Part shown: positions 26,156-34,223 of the stretch, one piece after another
Layout: each line of letters starts with the position of its first letter
Numbering within the stretch: the first letter of the stretch is position 1
Assembly: GCF_034720595.1 (NCBI RefSeq)
Contig: NZ_JAYESJ010000001.1
Span: 1,638,001-1,702,000, forward strand
DNA from: Rhizobium sp. CC-YZS058
Lineage (GTDB): Bacteria > Pseudomonadota > Alphaproteobacteria > Rhizobiales > Rhizobiaceae
Length of the DNA: 64,000 nt
Direction of reading: 5' to 3'
The notes under the pieces: generated by a model
What the model was told of the DNA's origin: nothing
Seen by the model: the letters and a program-made list of their open reading frames with translations, nothing else
Databases searched by the model: none
Program-made: the position numbers and the translations under genes

Positions 26156-28063
26156 TTACCTGAACGCCCGGTCTCGTGCAGGCAAGGCTTGGACGGTGAA
26201 GGGGGTGGGGGGCTTCTTGGCCTTGGCGCGGGCGGCCATGGTTTCGAAGGCCTGTTCGAGGTGGCGGCAGAAGCGTTCGGCGTCGAAGAGCGGCGCGCGG
26301 AACCGGTTTTCGGCAAGGCGGGTCTTGGTGCGCGCGATGGCCGCTGGATCTTCGGCAAGGGCTATTGCGCGCGCCACCAGCGCTTGCCGGTTGGGCAGGA
26401 CGAGGTCCGGCAGGCCGATGGCGGTGAGCAGACTTTCCGAAACGCGGGAGGCAAAGTTGCTCCCCTTCTGGGTGATGACCGGCAGGCCGGCCCAGAGCTT
26501 GTCGGAGGTCGTGGTGTGGCCGTTATAGGGGGCGGTGTCGAGGCCGAGATCGGCTGCCTGGAGGCGGGCGATGTGAGTCGCATAATCGCATTTCGGCGCG
26601 AAATGGATGCGCTCTGCCGCAACCCCGCGCCGCTCCAGCGCGGCGAGGACGTTCTCGCGCGCGAGCGCACCGTCGATCATGACCCAGAGCACGGAGCGGG
26701 GCGCGCCGCGCAGGATCTCTGCCCAGGTCTCAAGGGTTTGCAGGGAAATCTTGCGCTGGGTGTTGAAGCTCGCGAAGACGAAGCGATCAGCGGGCAGCCC
26801 CAGATCGTCACGCGGCGTAGCGGGGGGAAGGACGCGATGCACCGGATCGTTCGGCTGGTAGCTTTCCGGCAGGCGGCAGATCTGCTCGTGATAGTGCGGC
26901 TGCGAGGAGGGCGGCAGCACGATCGGATCGCCGATGACATAGTCGAGATCGACGCCGACGGTGGAGCCTGGAAAGCCGAGCCAGGCGACCTGCACCGGTG
27001 CGGGGCCGTAATTCAAAATGCCGCTGCGCGAGCCGCCTGTGAAGCCCTTGAGGTCGACCAGGATGTCGATGCCGTCGCGCCGGATCGTTTCCGCGGCTTC
27101 CGCATCGCTCATCGTGCCGATCGGCACGATCTTTCCCCAGCGGTCGCGCCCGCCGGCGTCGAAGCCGACGAAGCGCTCCGGCGTGTAGCAGTAGAGCACC
27201 GGCTCGACGCGGCCTAAATCATGCTGTTCCAGAACGGACTGGAGGAGGCGCATGGTGGCGTGGTCGTCCCAGAGATCGCTCGACAGATAGCCGACGCGCA
27301 GCCGCGCGGTCCAGGCATGCGGGCGGGTGCGGCGCGCGGCGATGGAAGCCGGGCTCGGCATCGGGCGCGAGCAGGGATTGTTGGTGGCGAGCCGATTGAC
27401 CGCTTCGTCCGCGCACCAGAGCAGGTTGGAATAGCCCGTCTCGCCTTCGAACACGGCGGCCTCCCGCGCGCGCAAAGCGGGTTTCAGCTTCTCCTCCACC
27501 GTCTCGATGAGGGCGTAATCGCAGAAGTTGCGCGCCACTGCCAGCAGCTTCAACTGCGCGAAGGGGTCGTCCGGGTGGAGAGCGGCGATCTTGCGGAAGA
27601 CGGTCAGGGCCGCCGGGTCGCGCTCCTCGTCATTGTAGAGCGTGCCGGCGATCATCACATGGTCGGGCCGCTCGCTTTCCGCCAGAGGCGCGCGCAGCAA
27701 CCGCGCGAACGCATCCTCCCCACCCCGCAGGAAGGAGGCAGCGAGCAGCGCGGCATTGTCGGCATCGTCCGGCGCCTTCTCGAAGAGCCGCATGCCATAG
27801 AGCTGGATCCGCGCTTCGTCGCCGATCTTGTCATGCAGTTCGACGGCGCGTTTGAGTACCTGTGGCGAGGGATCGTCGCTCTCGGCCGCGCGGCTGGCGA
27901 TCTCGGCGGCATCGGCTGTCAGGCCCAGTTTGTCGAACGTCTCGGCCAGCAGCAGCAGCGTGTCCTGGTCCTCGCTGCCGTCGATCAGCCCGCTCAAGTG
28001 GGTGAGGGCGGCGATGAAATCGCCAGCCTCATAGGCCGTACGGGCCGCTGCCAATGCCGCCAT
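26156..28063 (-). CDS. TPR-containing O-GlcNAc transferase-like (SPINDLY family, GT41) protein
   Basis: A 635-residue cytoplasmic protein with N-terminal TPR-like helices (about residues 1-190) and a C-terminal GT41 glycosyltransferase region. The catalytic half carries RVGYLSSDLWDDHATM, APVQVAWLGFPGSTG, FNTQRKISLQTLETWAEIL and LDTAPYNGHTTTSDKLWAG, the standard OGT/SPINDLY blocks that bind the UDP-sugar. It would transfer GlcNAc, fucose or another sugar to proteins. No target or partner gene is adjacent; the gene stands alone between the TRAP receptor and znuA. Confidence 0.88.
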   Translation of the reverse strand: MAALAAARTAYEAGDFIAALTHLSGLIDGSEDQDTLLLLAETFDKLGLTADAAEIASRAAESDDPSPQVLKRAVELHDKIGDEARIQLYGMRLFEKAPDDADNAALLAASFLRGGEDAFARLLRAPLAESERPDHVMIAGTLYNDEERDPAALTVFRKIAALHPDDPFAQLKLLAVARNFCDYALIETVEEKLKPALRAREAAVFEGETGYSNLLWCADEAVNRLATNNPCSRPMPSPASIAARRTRPHAWTARLRVGYLSSDLWDDHATMRLLQSVLEQHDLGRVEPVLYCYTPERFVGFDAGGRDRWGKIVPIGTMSDAEAAETIRRDGIDILVDLKGFTGGSRSGILNYGPAPVQVAWLGFPGSTVGVDLDYVIGDPIVLPPSSQPHYHEQICRLPESYQPNDPVHRVLPPATPRDDLGLPADRFVFASFNTQRKISLQTLETWAEILRGAPRSVLWVMIDGALARENVLAALERRGVAAERIHFAPKCDYATHIARLQAADLGLDTAPYNGHTTTSDKLWAGLPVITQKGSNFASRVSESLLTAIGLPDLVLPNRQALVARAIALAEDPAAIARTKTRLAENRFRAPLFDAERFCRHLEQAFETMAARAKAKKPPTPFTVQALPARDRAFR

Positions 28064-28133
28064 GGATGTCGCTCTCCGCTCACGCTTTGCCCGAGCCCTA
28101 GCAGCGCGGCCTTGCGCGAGGCGGGCAGCGTGA

Positions 28134-29099
28134 TCAGCCCTCCGCGGCGAGGCAGGTTCGCAGCGAGTCGGCGATGTCCTGCATCATCTGGAAATAGAGG
28201 CTGGGGCCAGCTTGCAGCGTTCCGGCTTCCGGATCCAGCGTGCCGGATTTCGCCTCGGTTCCCTCCGTCACCACGCGGATCAGCTTCGGCTCGAATTGCG
28301 GTTCGGCGAAGACGCAGGTGGCGCCGAGCGTCTTGATCTTGGCCTGGATGTCGCTCAAGCGCTTGGCGCCCGGCATGCTTTCCGGATTGACGGTGATCGA
28401 GCCGGCCACGCGCACCCCGTAATGATGCTCGAAATACTGGTAGGCGTCGTGGAAGACGATGAAGGGCCGGTCCTTCACCGGTGCGAGTGTGGCCACAATG
28501 GCCTTGTCCATGGCGTCCAGCTTGGCCTCGAAGGATGCGAGATTGGCGCTGTAGGCGGCGGCATGGTCGGGATCCGCCTTCGACAGCGTCTTCGAAATCT
28601 CCGCCGCCATGGCCTTGGCATTGGTCGGGTCGAGCCAGGCATGCATGTCGAACTCGCCATGCTCATGCGCTGCTTCGTCTGCATGTGCGTGGTCGGCCTC
28701 GGCTTCGTGCTCGTCGCCATCCTCATGCGGTTCGAAGGGACCGCCTTCCCGGGCGGCGAGCTTTTCGATGCCGGGGGCCTCTTCCAGGGCGACGATGGTG
28801 GCACCGGTGCCGAGCGATTCGAGCGGCTTCTCCAGAAAGTGCTCCATGCCATGGCCCATCCAGAACACGATCCCCGCCTGCTCGAGCGCAGCGGCGTTTG
28901 AGGGCTTCATGGCATAGGTATGGGGCGAGGCGCTGCCATCAACGATCAATGCCGGCTCGCCTACGCCGTCCATGATCGAAGCGACGATCGAATGGATCGG
29001 CTTGATCGACACGACGACCTTGGGCACCTCCGCATGGGCGCTGAAAGCGCATCCGCAAAGAAGAGTGGCGGGGACGAAGCGGAGAAGCGAAGTGCGCAT
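28134..29099 (-). CDS. znuA: Zinc ABC transporter periplasmic binding protein ZnuA
   Basis: A 321-residue cluster 9 metal-binding protein that captures zinc in the periplasm. It has a signal peptide, zinc-ligand histidines in DGSASPHTYAMKPS, DMHAWLDPTNA and FHDAYQYFEHHYG, and the histidine/acid-rich loop HEDGDEHEAEADHAHADEA characteristic of zinc-specific members. Two ATGs six bases apart (29105 and 29099) fit; 29099 is chosen because AAAGGA is at proper spacing from it and too close to the other. Divergent from znuC, with a shared palindrome. Confidence 0.94.
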   Translation of the reverse strand: MRTSLLRFVPATLLCGCAFSAHAEVPKVVVSIKPIHSIVASIMDGVGEPALIVDGSASPHTYAMKPSNAAALEQAGIVFWMGHGMEHFLEKPLESLGTGATIVALEEAPGIEKLAAREGGPFEPHEDGDEHEAEADHAHADEAAHEHGEFDMHAWLDPTNAKAMAAEISKTLSKADPDHAAAYSANLASFEAKLDAMDKAIVATLAPVKDRPFIVFHDAYQYFEHHYGVRVAGSITVNPESMPGAKRLSDIQAKIKTLGATCVFAEPQFEPKLIRVVTEGTEAKSGTLDPEAGTLQAGPSLYFQMMQDIADSLRTCLAAEG

Positions 29100-29154
29100 G
29101 GCCATGTCCTTTCACGACAAAGCGCGGGACAAGACCTGGCAATGTCATGGTTAT

Positions 29155-29184
29155 GTTATTACATTAATTGCGTAATGCTATAAC
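29155..29184. promoter_or_regulatory. Candidate Zur operator between znuA and znuC
   Basis: Two 12-base arms face each other around ATTGCG: GTTATTACATTA (29155-29166) and TAATGCTATAAC (29173-29184). They match at 10 of 12 positions, and the block overlaps ATGTTAT, a core seen in alphaproteobacterial Zur boxes. It is centred in the AT-rich divergent promoter region, and the zur gene itself is in the operon. Function is inferred. Confidence 0.65.
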
Positions 29185-29226
29185 GTGTGCCATAGCCCTT
29201 GGCAACAGAGCGCAGAAAGAATTGCC

Positions 29227-30144
29227 ATGCTGCACGACCCAAGCCGTTCCACCGTTTCCGCGCCGCTCGTCAGCCTGCGGGAAGCAGGCGTGCGCCGCGG
29301 CGGGCGCTGGCTCGTGCGCGGCGTCGATTTTTCCGTTCGCCCCGGCGAGATCGTCACCCTGATCGGCCCGAACGGCTCCGGCAAGTCGACCACGGCCAAG
29401 ACCGCCATCGGCGTTCTGGCGCCGGACGAAGGCCGTGTCGAGCGGCGGGCGGGCCTGACGGTCGGTTACGTGCCGCAGAAGCTTGCGATCGACTGGACCC
29501 TGCCGCTGACGGTCGAGCGCCTGATGACGCTGACCGCCCCCTTGAGCCGCCCGGCACTGCGCGAGGCCGTGGAGGCCACCGGAATTGCGCACTTGCTGAA
29601 GGCCGAAGTGCGGCATCTGTCCGGCGGCGAGTTCCAGCGTGCGCTGCTTGCCCGGGCGATCGCACGGCGGCCCGATCTGCTCGTGCTGGACGAGCCGGTC
29701 CAGGGCGTCGACTTCTCGGGCGAGATCGCACTGTACGACCTGATCAAGACACTGCGAGACCGCACGGGCTGCGGCATCTTGCTGATCTCCCATGATCTGC
29801 ACGTGGTCATGGCAGAGACCGATACGGTGATCTGCCTGAACGGCCATGTCTGCTGCCGCGGCACGCCGCAGGATGTCAGCCAGAGCCCGGAATATCGCCG
29901 TCTGTTCGGCGCGCGCGCGGCCGATACGCTGGCGCTCTACCACCACCAGCACGACCATACCCATCTGCCGGATGGACGGGTGCGCCATGCCGATGGAAGC
30001 GTGACCGACCATTGCCACCCGGACGACGGCCACCACCACGATCCCCACGAGACCGATGCGCACGTCCATGATGCGGGCTGCGGCTGCGGCCATCACCATC
30101 CCCGGCTGAACAGGCTGGACCGCAGGGAGCACGACCGTGCTTGA
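29227..30144 (+). CDS. znuC: Zinc ABC transporter ATP-binding protein ZnuC
   Basis: A 305-residue ATPase. Walker A IGPNGSGKST, signature HLSGGEFQRALLARA, Walker B LLVLDEPVQGVD and ISHDLHVV are complete. The C-terminal tail from about residue 240 is very rich in histidine (YHHQHDHTHLPDG, GHHHDPHETDAHVHDAG, CGCGHHH), which is unusual for an ATPase and may bind zinc. The ATG at 29227 has AGAAAGA upstream and the family sequence starts after it. Overlaps znuB by eight bases. Confidence 0.94.
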   Translation: MLHDPSRSTVSAPLVSLREAGVRRGGRWLVRGVDFSVRPGEIVTLIGPNGSGKSTTAKTAIGVLAPDEGRVERRAGLTVGYVPQKLAIDWTLPLTVERLMTLTAPLSRPALREAVEATGIAHLLKAEVRHLSGGEFQRALLARAIARRPDLLVLDEPVQGVDFSGEIALYDLIKTLRDRTGCGILLISHDLHVVMAETDTVICLNGHVCCRGTPQDVSQSPEYRRLFGARAADTLALYHHQHDHTHLPDGRVRHADGSVTDHCHPDDGHHHDPHETDAHVHDAGCGCGHHHPRLNRLDRREHDRA

Positions 30145-30967
30145 CGACTTCTTCACCCGCGCGCTTATCGCCGGCATCGGCCTGGCGCTCACGGTCGGTC
30201 CGCTCGGCTGCTTCGTCGTCTGGCGTCGCATGGCCTATTTCGGCGACACGATGGCCCATTCGGCGCTCTTGGGCGTCGCCCTGTCGCTGCTGCTGCAGGT
30301 CAATCTGACCTTGAGCGTCTTCATCGTTGCAAGCGTCGTCTCCCTGCTTCTCCTGATCCTGCAGCGGCGCGGCACGCTGTCGACCGATGCGCTGCTCGGC
30401 ATTCTGTCCCACTCGGCGCTGTCGGTCGGGCTGGTCATCGTCGCCTTCATGACCTGGGTGCGCATCGACCTCATCGGCTTCCTGTTCGGCGATATCCTGG
30501 CGGTCAGCGAGGCCGATATCGACCTGATCTGGGGCGGCGGCATTCTGGTCGTCATGGCGATCATCTATCTCTGGCGACCGCTGCTCGCCTCCACGGTCAA
30601 CGCCGAGCTGGCGGAGGCCGAAGGCTTGCGTCCGGAGCGGGCGCGACTGTTCTTCATGCTGCTGATGGCGCTCGTCATCGCCATTGCCATGAAGATCGTC
30701 GGCATCCTGCTCATCACCTCGCTGCTGATCATCCCTGCCGCAACCGCGCGGCGCTTTTCCGCTTCGCCGGAAATCATGGCGGTCCTCGCTTCGCTGATCG
30801 GCGCGATCGCCGTTGTCGGCGGCCTGTTCGGCTCGATGCGCTATGACACCCCGTCTGGCCCGTCCATCGTCGTGGCCGCTGTTCTGATCTTCGTCCTCAG
30901 CCTCTTGCCTCTCGGGCGGCGGCGCGGGGCGGGCGAGTTTCATGCCGTGCAGGGAGGAGACCACTGA
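30137..30967 (+). CDS. znuB: Zinc ABC transporter permease ZnuB
   Basis: A 276-residue ABC-3 family inner-membrane permease with about eight hydrophobic segments, including ALIAGIGLALTVGPLGCFVVW at the start. The GTG at 30137 lies inside the end of znuC, indicating translational coupling. Its TGA overlaps the ATG of zur. Confidence 0.93.
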   Translation: MLDDFFTRALIAGIGLALTVGPLGCFVVWRRMAYFGDTMAHSALLGVALSLLLQVNLTLSVFIVASVVSLLLLILQRRGTLSTDALLGILSHSALSVGLVIVAFMTWVRIDLIGFLFGDILAVSEADIDLIWGGGILVVMAIIYLWRPLLASTVNAELAEAEGLRPERARLFFMLLMALVIAIAMKIVGILLITSLLIIPAATARRFSASPEIMAVLASLIGAIAVVGGLFGSMRYDTPSGPSIVVAAVLIFVLSLLPLGRRRGAGEFHAVQGGDH

Positions 30968-31365
30968 TGGCCATGACCAAGAACCAGGCTCTGGTGCTGG
31001 AAACACTGACCGCAGCCGAGGCTCCACTCAGCGCCTATACCATTCTCGACAAGCTGCGCGACCACGGCTTCCGGGCGCCGCTGCAGGTCTATCGTGCGCT
31101 GGACAAGCTGGTGGAGCGCGGCCAGGTGCATCGCCTGGAAAGCCTCAACGCCTTCGTGGCCTGCCGCCACGAACATGGGCACGACCATGGCGCCCATGCG
31201 GCCAGCGTCATCGCCTTCACCATCTGCGAGGATTGCGGGCAGGTTGCCGAAATCCATGACCATGCGGTGGAGGAACGCCTGGCAACGCTGGCCGCCATCC
31301 GCCATTTCAAGACCGAGAAGACGACGATCGAAATGCGCGGCCACTGCGAGAACTGCACGGTCTGA
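30967..31365 (+). CDS. zur: Zinc uptake regulator Zur (Fur family)
   Basis: A 132-residue Fur-family repressor that blocks zinc-uptake genes when zinc is plentiful. It has the winged-helix segment APLQVYRALDKLVERGQVHR, the histidine-rich hinge CRHEHGHDHGAH, and two CxxC pairs (CEDC and CENC) forming the structural zinc site. Its start overlaps the znuB stop (TGATG). It sits in the operon it probably controls. Confidence 0.94.
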   Translation: MAMTKNQALVLETLTAAEAPLSAYTILDKLRDHGFRAPLQVYRALDKLVERGQVHRLESLNAFVACRHEHGHDHGAHAASVIAFTICEDCGQVAEIHDHAVEERLATLAAIRHFKTEKTTIEMRGHCENCTV

Positions 31366-31388
31366 GCGCCGGCGTCGGCCGGGCCGGA

Positions 31389-31919
31389 TCAACCGAGCAA
31401 TCGAAGCTCGGTCGCGAAGCGCTGCCAGTTGCGCACATAGCTTTCCGCCGAGCGCCGCAGGCCGGCGATCGCCGTTTCGTCGAGCAGGCGCACCATGCGC
31501 GCCGGGCTGCCGACGATCAGCGCGTTGTCGGGAAACACCTTGCCTTCGGTCACCAGCGCATTGGCGCCGACCAGACTATTCTGCCCGATCACCGCGCCAT
31601 TGAGCACGGTGGCGCCCATGCCGATCAAGCTGTTGTCGCCGATCGTGGCACCATGGACGATGGCGCGGTGTCCGATGGTGCAGCCCTCTCCGATCGTGGC
31701 GGGGAACCCGGCATCGACATGCACCACCGCGCCCTCCTGGATGTTGCTGCGCGCGCCGACGCGGATCGGCTCCTGGTCGCCGCGAAGAACCGCGCCGAAC
31801 CAGATGCCGACATCCTCGCCGAGCATGACATCGCCGATCACATGCGCGTCCGGCGCGATCCAGAACCGCTCGGCTTGGGGGAGGGTCGGCGCCAAGGCGC
31901 CAAGAGCATAAAGCGGCAT
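31389..31919 (-). CDS. Gamma-class carbonic anhydrase family protein
   Basis: A 176-residue left-handed beta-helix protein of the gamma carbonic anhydrase/YrdA type. Hexapeptide repeats run from about residue 20 to 130, with the metal-ligand histidines in VVHVDAGFPATIGEGCTIGH and RAIVHGATIG. It is 14 bases downstream of the FAH-family gene on the same strand, so the pair is probably one operon. Many relatives lack measurable anhydrase activity, so the reaction is uncertain. Confidence 0.9.
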   Translation of the reverse strand: MPLYALGALAPTLPQAERFWIAPDAHVIGDVMLGEDVGIWFGAVLRGDQEPIRVGARSNIQEGAVVHVDAGFPATIGEGCTIGHRAIVHGATIGDNSLIGMGATVLNGAVIGQNSLVGANALVTEGKVFPDNALIVGSPARMVRLLDETAIAGLRRSAESYVRNWQRFATELRLLG

Positions 31920-31933
31920 CGGAAAACGATCCT

Positions 31934-32620
31934 CTAGCGAACGCTCACGGCAAGTGCCGCAACGCCCTCGACGCCGCAGGTCACGCGATCTCCGCGCTCC
32001 ACGGGCCCGACGCCGGACGGCGTGCCGGTGAAGATGACATCGCCCGGCGCGAGTGTGAACAGGCGCGACAGCTCGGCGATGATTTCCGGCACCTTCCAGC
32101 TCATCTGGTTCACATTGCCGTCCTGGCGCGGCGTGTCATTGACCGACAGCCAGATGCGTCCTTCCGTCGGATGACCGATCCTGCTGGCGGGAACGAGCGG
32201 GGAGAGCGGGCCGGACTGTTCGAAGGCCTTGGCCACCTCCCAGGGGCGACCGGCAGCTTTGGCTTCGGCCTGCCGGTCCCGGCGGGTGAAATCGATGCCG
32301 ACCGCATAGCCGAACACATGATCGAGCGCGGTATCGACCGCAATGTCCCGGCCGCCCCGATGCAGCGCAACGACCAGCTCGACCTCGTGATGCACGTCGG
32401 ACGACTGAGAGGGATAGGGAAAGATGCCATCCGTCAGTGTCAGATTGTCCGGATTCTTCTGGAAGAAGAAGGGCGCCTCGCGGTCCGGATCGCCGCCCAT
32501 CTCGATGGCATGCGCCGCATAGTTGCGCCCGACGCAATAGACCCGGCGAACCGGAAACATGTCGTCGCTCCCCGACACTGGCAGCATGACGATGGGGGCA
32601 GGGGGAAAAAGGCTTGGCAT
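31934..32620 (-). CDS. Fumarylacetoacetate hydrolase (FAH) family protein
   Basis: A 228-residue FAH-fold hydrolase or decarboxylase acting on acylpyruvate-type substrates. The family signature is clear: YCVGRNYAAHAIEMG near the start, the metal ligands in VHHEVELVV, and FTGTPSGVGPVERGD near the C-terminus. The short leader before the core is normal for this branch. Likely co-transcribed with the carbonic anhydrase-like gene. Substrate not determined. Confidence 0.9.
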   Translation of the reverse strand: MPSLFPPAPIVMLPVSGSDDMFPVRRVYCVGRNYAAHAIEMGGDPDREAPFFFQKNPDNLTLTDGIFPYPSQSSDVHHEVELVVALHRGGRDIAVDTALDHVFGYAVGIDFTRRDRQAEAKAAGRPWEVAKAFEQSGPLSPLVPASRIGHPTEGRIWLSVNDTPRQDGNVNQMSWKVPEIIAELSRLFTLAPGDVIFTGTPSGVGPVERGDRVTCGVEGVAALAVSVR

Positions 32621-32835
32621 GGATGGCTCGCTGTCGGATCGAAAGCACCGACCCTATCAGCCGCGGCACGACGCTGGAACGCCGGTGTTGAGAAAAATGC
32701 AGAGCGTGCACGCCCAAGCCGCGAGGAAGACATCAGCGGGCAATGACGGCGCGAAAGGCGGTGAGCGGCGGCAAAGTTCGGTCGGAAGCTTCAGGCGCGC
32801 GGCGGTGACTGAGCGGCCGCGCGCGGGAAAGTGCT

Positions 32836-33039
32836 TCAACCGCAGGCGTAAGCCTGGAGCTGGTCGCGGGTCAGGAGCGGTGTTCCCTTGCGGGAGTTGC
32901 CGTCCGGATGGCTGTATTCGAGGCTCGGAACTTCCGGAAGCGCCAGGGCCTGGCGCACCGTCATGATGCCGACATCGCGCCGATCGGCGCCACGCTTTAC
33001 GCTCACTTCCACGATGCGATACAGATTCTCTTCGACCAT
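32836..33039 (-). CDS. Small protein of unknown function (67 residues)
   Basis: A 67-residue protein, MVEENLYRIVEVSVKRG at the start, with no recognised motif and no membrane segment. The ATG at 33039 has GAGGGAGAG directly upstream, which supports translation, and codon use resembles that of neighbours. No function can be assigned. Confidence 0.6.
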   Translation of the reverse strand: MVEENLYRIVEVSVKRGADRRDVGIMTVRQALALPEVPSLEYSHPDGNSRKGTPLLTRDQLQAYACG

Positions 33040-33379
33040 CTCTCTCTCCCTCGGCCTCTAAACGGGCCTTTGCAAGATTTCCTCATCCGTATGCCATGCT
33101 TGAGCGAAGTGCTGCGGACGGTGACCGCCGATTCGCGAGATCGCAGTAGGATCTGCGATGGCGGTTTTTGTGAGGCACCTCATCATCAGGATGCCATACG
33201 GTCTGCGTCGCTCCTAGCAGAATATTCGCAAGGACCGGCTTTTCGGCCAGTAGAGGCGAAAATTCGCGGGATGATTTCGCAGTGCGAAAGGAAATCTGTT
33301 CCTTCATGGCACGTTCTACTGCGCTGCGGAACGAAGAGGGCTTGTCAACGTTATGTCGAGAGCCAAGGGAGACAGTGAT
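33040..33379. other. 340-base intergenic stretch with a terminator-like hairpin
   Basis: No protein gene is supported. The main feature is the plus-strand hairpin at 33124-33169. The right end carries the GGGAGAC ribosome-binding site of the next small gene. Confidence 0.5.
33124..33169 (+). terminator. Orphan two-tier hairpin followed by T run
   Basis: Inner arms ATCGCAG (33140-33146) and CTGCGAT (33153-33159) are extended by ACCGCC (33124-33129) and GGCGGT (33160-33165), with a 10-base bulge on the 5' side, and followed by TTTTT. No plus-strand gene ends here, so it may end a short non-coding transcript. Confidence 0.45.
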
Positions 33380-33607
33380 ATGGCAGAACTCAAGACCGGA
33401 TTTACTGGAGCACTCGAGGATCCTGATAGCCTGACGGTCCGCGCCCGTTCTGCGGGACAGGCGATTCGCCGTGAAGCAGGGGCCGTAGCAGCCAGTGCCG
33501 TCGATCGTCCCGCCGGCACGGGCGTGCTTCTTCTGTCTTGCGCTGCGCTGGCATTCCTGGCCGGCTATGCACTTCAGCCAAAGCGCCGTCAGCGACGCCT
33601 TTGGTAA
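33380..33607 (+). CDS. Small membrane-anchored protein of unknown function (75 residues)
   Basis: A 75-residue protein with a soluble N-terminal part (MAELKTGFTGALEDPDSLTV), an alanine-rich helix and a single C-terminal membrane segment (VLLLSCAALAFLAGYAL) followed by a basic tail. This layout resembles small membrane-tethered stress proteins of the ElaB/DUF883 kind, but similarity is not proven. The ATG at 33380 has GGGAGAC at good spacing. Confidence 0.65.
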   Translation: MAELKTGFTGALEDPDSLTVRARSAGQAIRREAGAVAASAVDRPAGTGVLLLSCAALAFLAGYALQPKRRQRRLW

Positions 33608-33639
33608 CGATCTCGCATCCGCAAAAAAACCACTTGTAA

Positions 33640-33780
33640 GTTTTGCAATGCAATATTAGTGTTTTCGCATCGGATCGCTTTCCTCCTCCCAGGCGATCCT
33701 GGATCGAAGGCACTCTCCTCCCTGCCTTTGGTCATTCAGAGCCTGCCGCGCCTCCTCCCCGCGGCAGGCTTTTTCTCTTT
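33640..33780 (+). ncRNA. Cuckoo-type small RNA with CCUCCUCCC loops
   Basis: Two strong hairpins each display CCTCCTCCC in the loop. Hairpin 1: GGATCGC (33672-33678) with GCGATCC (33693-33699), motif at 33682-33690. Hairpin 2: AGCCTGCCGC (33740-33749) with GCGGCAGGCT (33761-33770), motif at 33751-33759, followed by TTTTCTCTTT, so it is also the terminator. A third, near-complete motif CTCCTCCC lies between them (33715-33722). Stem-loops exposing this anti-Shine-Dalgarno sequence define the cuckoo/CcsR-type RNAs of alphaproteobacteria. The 5' end is not defined; CTTGTAA (33633) and the AT-rich stretch after it are promoter candidates. Confidence 0.75.
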
Positions 33781-33920
33781 GTTAGCCATTGCTACCCTTG
33801 CCTTTCCTCGCATCTCTTGCTTCACTGCAGCCACAGTTGCGAGGAACCGGAGCGGATGCTCCCGCGTTATCAATCGCCGTTTCGACGGGCGTGTGTGACG
33901 TGTTTTTTGGGAGGTTTGTC

Positions 33921-34163
33921 ATGACATCGATCAAATGGGTTGAGCCCGTGTCGGTTGCAGCCGGAGCGCAGGAGATCCGCGTCGTCAGCGGACCTTCGGA
34001 AGCTCTGGCCTGCCTGTCCGAGGCCTGGCCGGACGCGCGGGGTCCGCGCTATGTGGCAGCGCGCAGCATCTGCCGCGCGGCGATCGATGGTCGCAAGCCG
34101 GTCGAGGATGCGCGCAACCTCTTCCTCCTCGCCGCCCACGAGGCCAAGCTCCACGCGCATTGA
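33921..34163 (+). CDS. DUF982 family protein
   Basis: An 80-residue protein of DUF982, a family found mainly in Rhizobiales. The conserved core is visible as RVVSGPSEALACLSEAWP followed by RGPRYVAARSICRAA. The ATG at 33921 has TGGGAGG upstream. Function is unknown. It follows the small RNA by 140 bases. Confidence 0.85.
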   Translation: MTSIKWVEPVSVAAGAQEIRVVSGPSEALACLSEAWPDARGPRYVAARSICRAAIDGRKPVEDARNLFLLAAHEAKLHAH

Positions 34164-34223
34164 TGATCCGACGATCGCGGAGCGGGTGAGGCTCGACACG
34201 CAAGTCGATCCCTGCCGGTCCGT

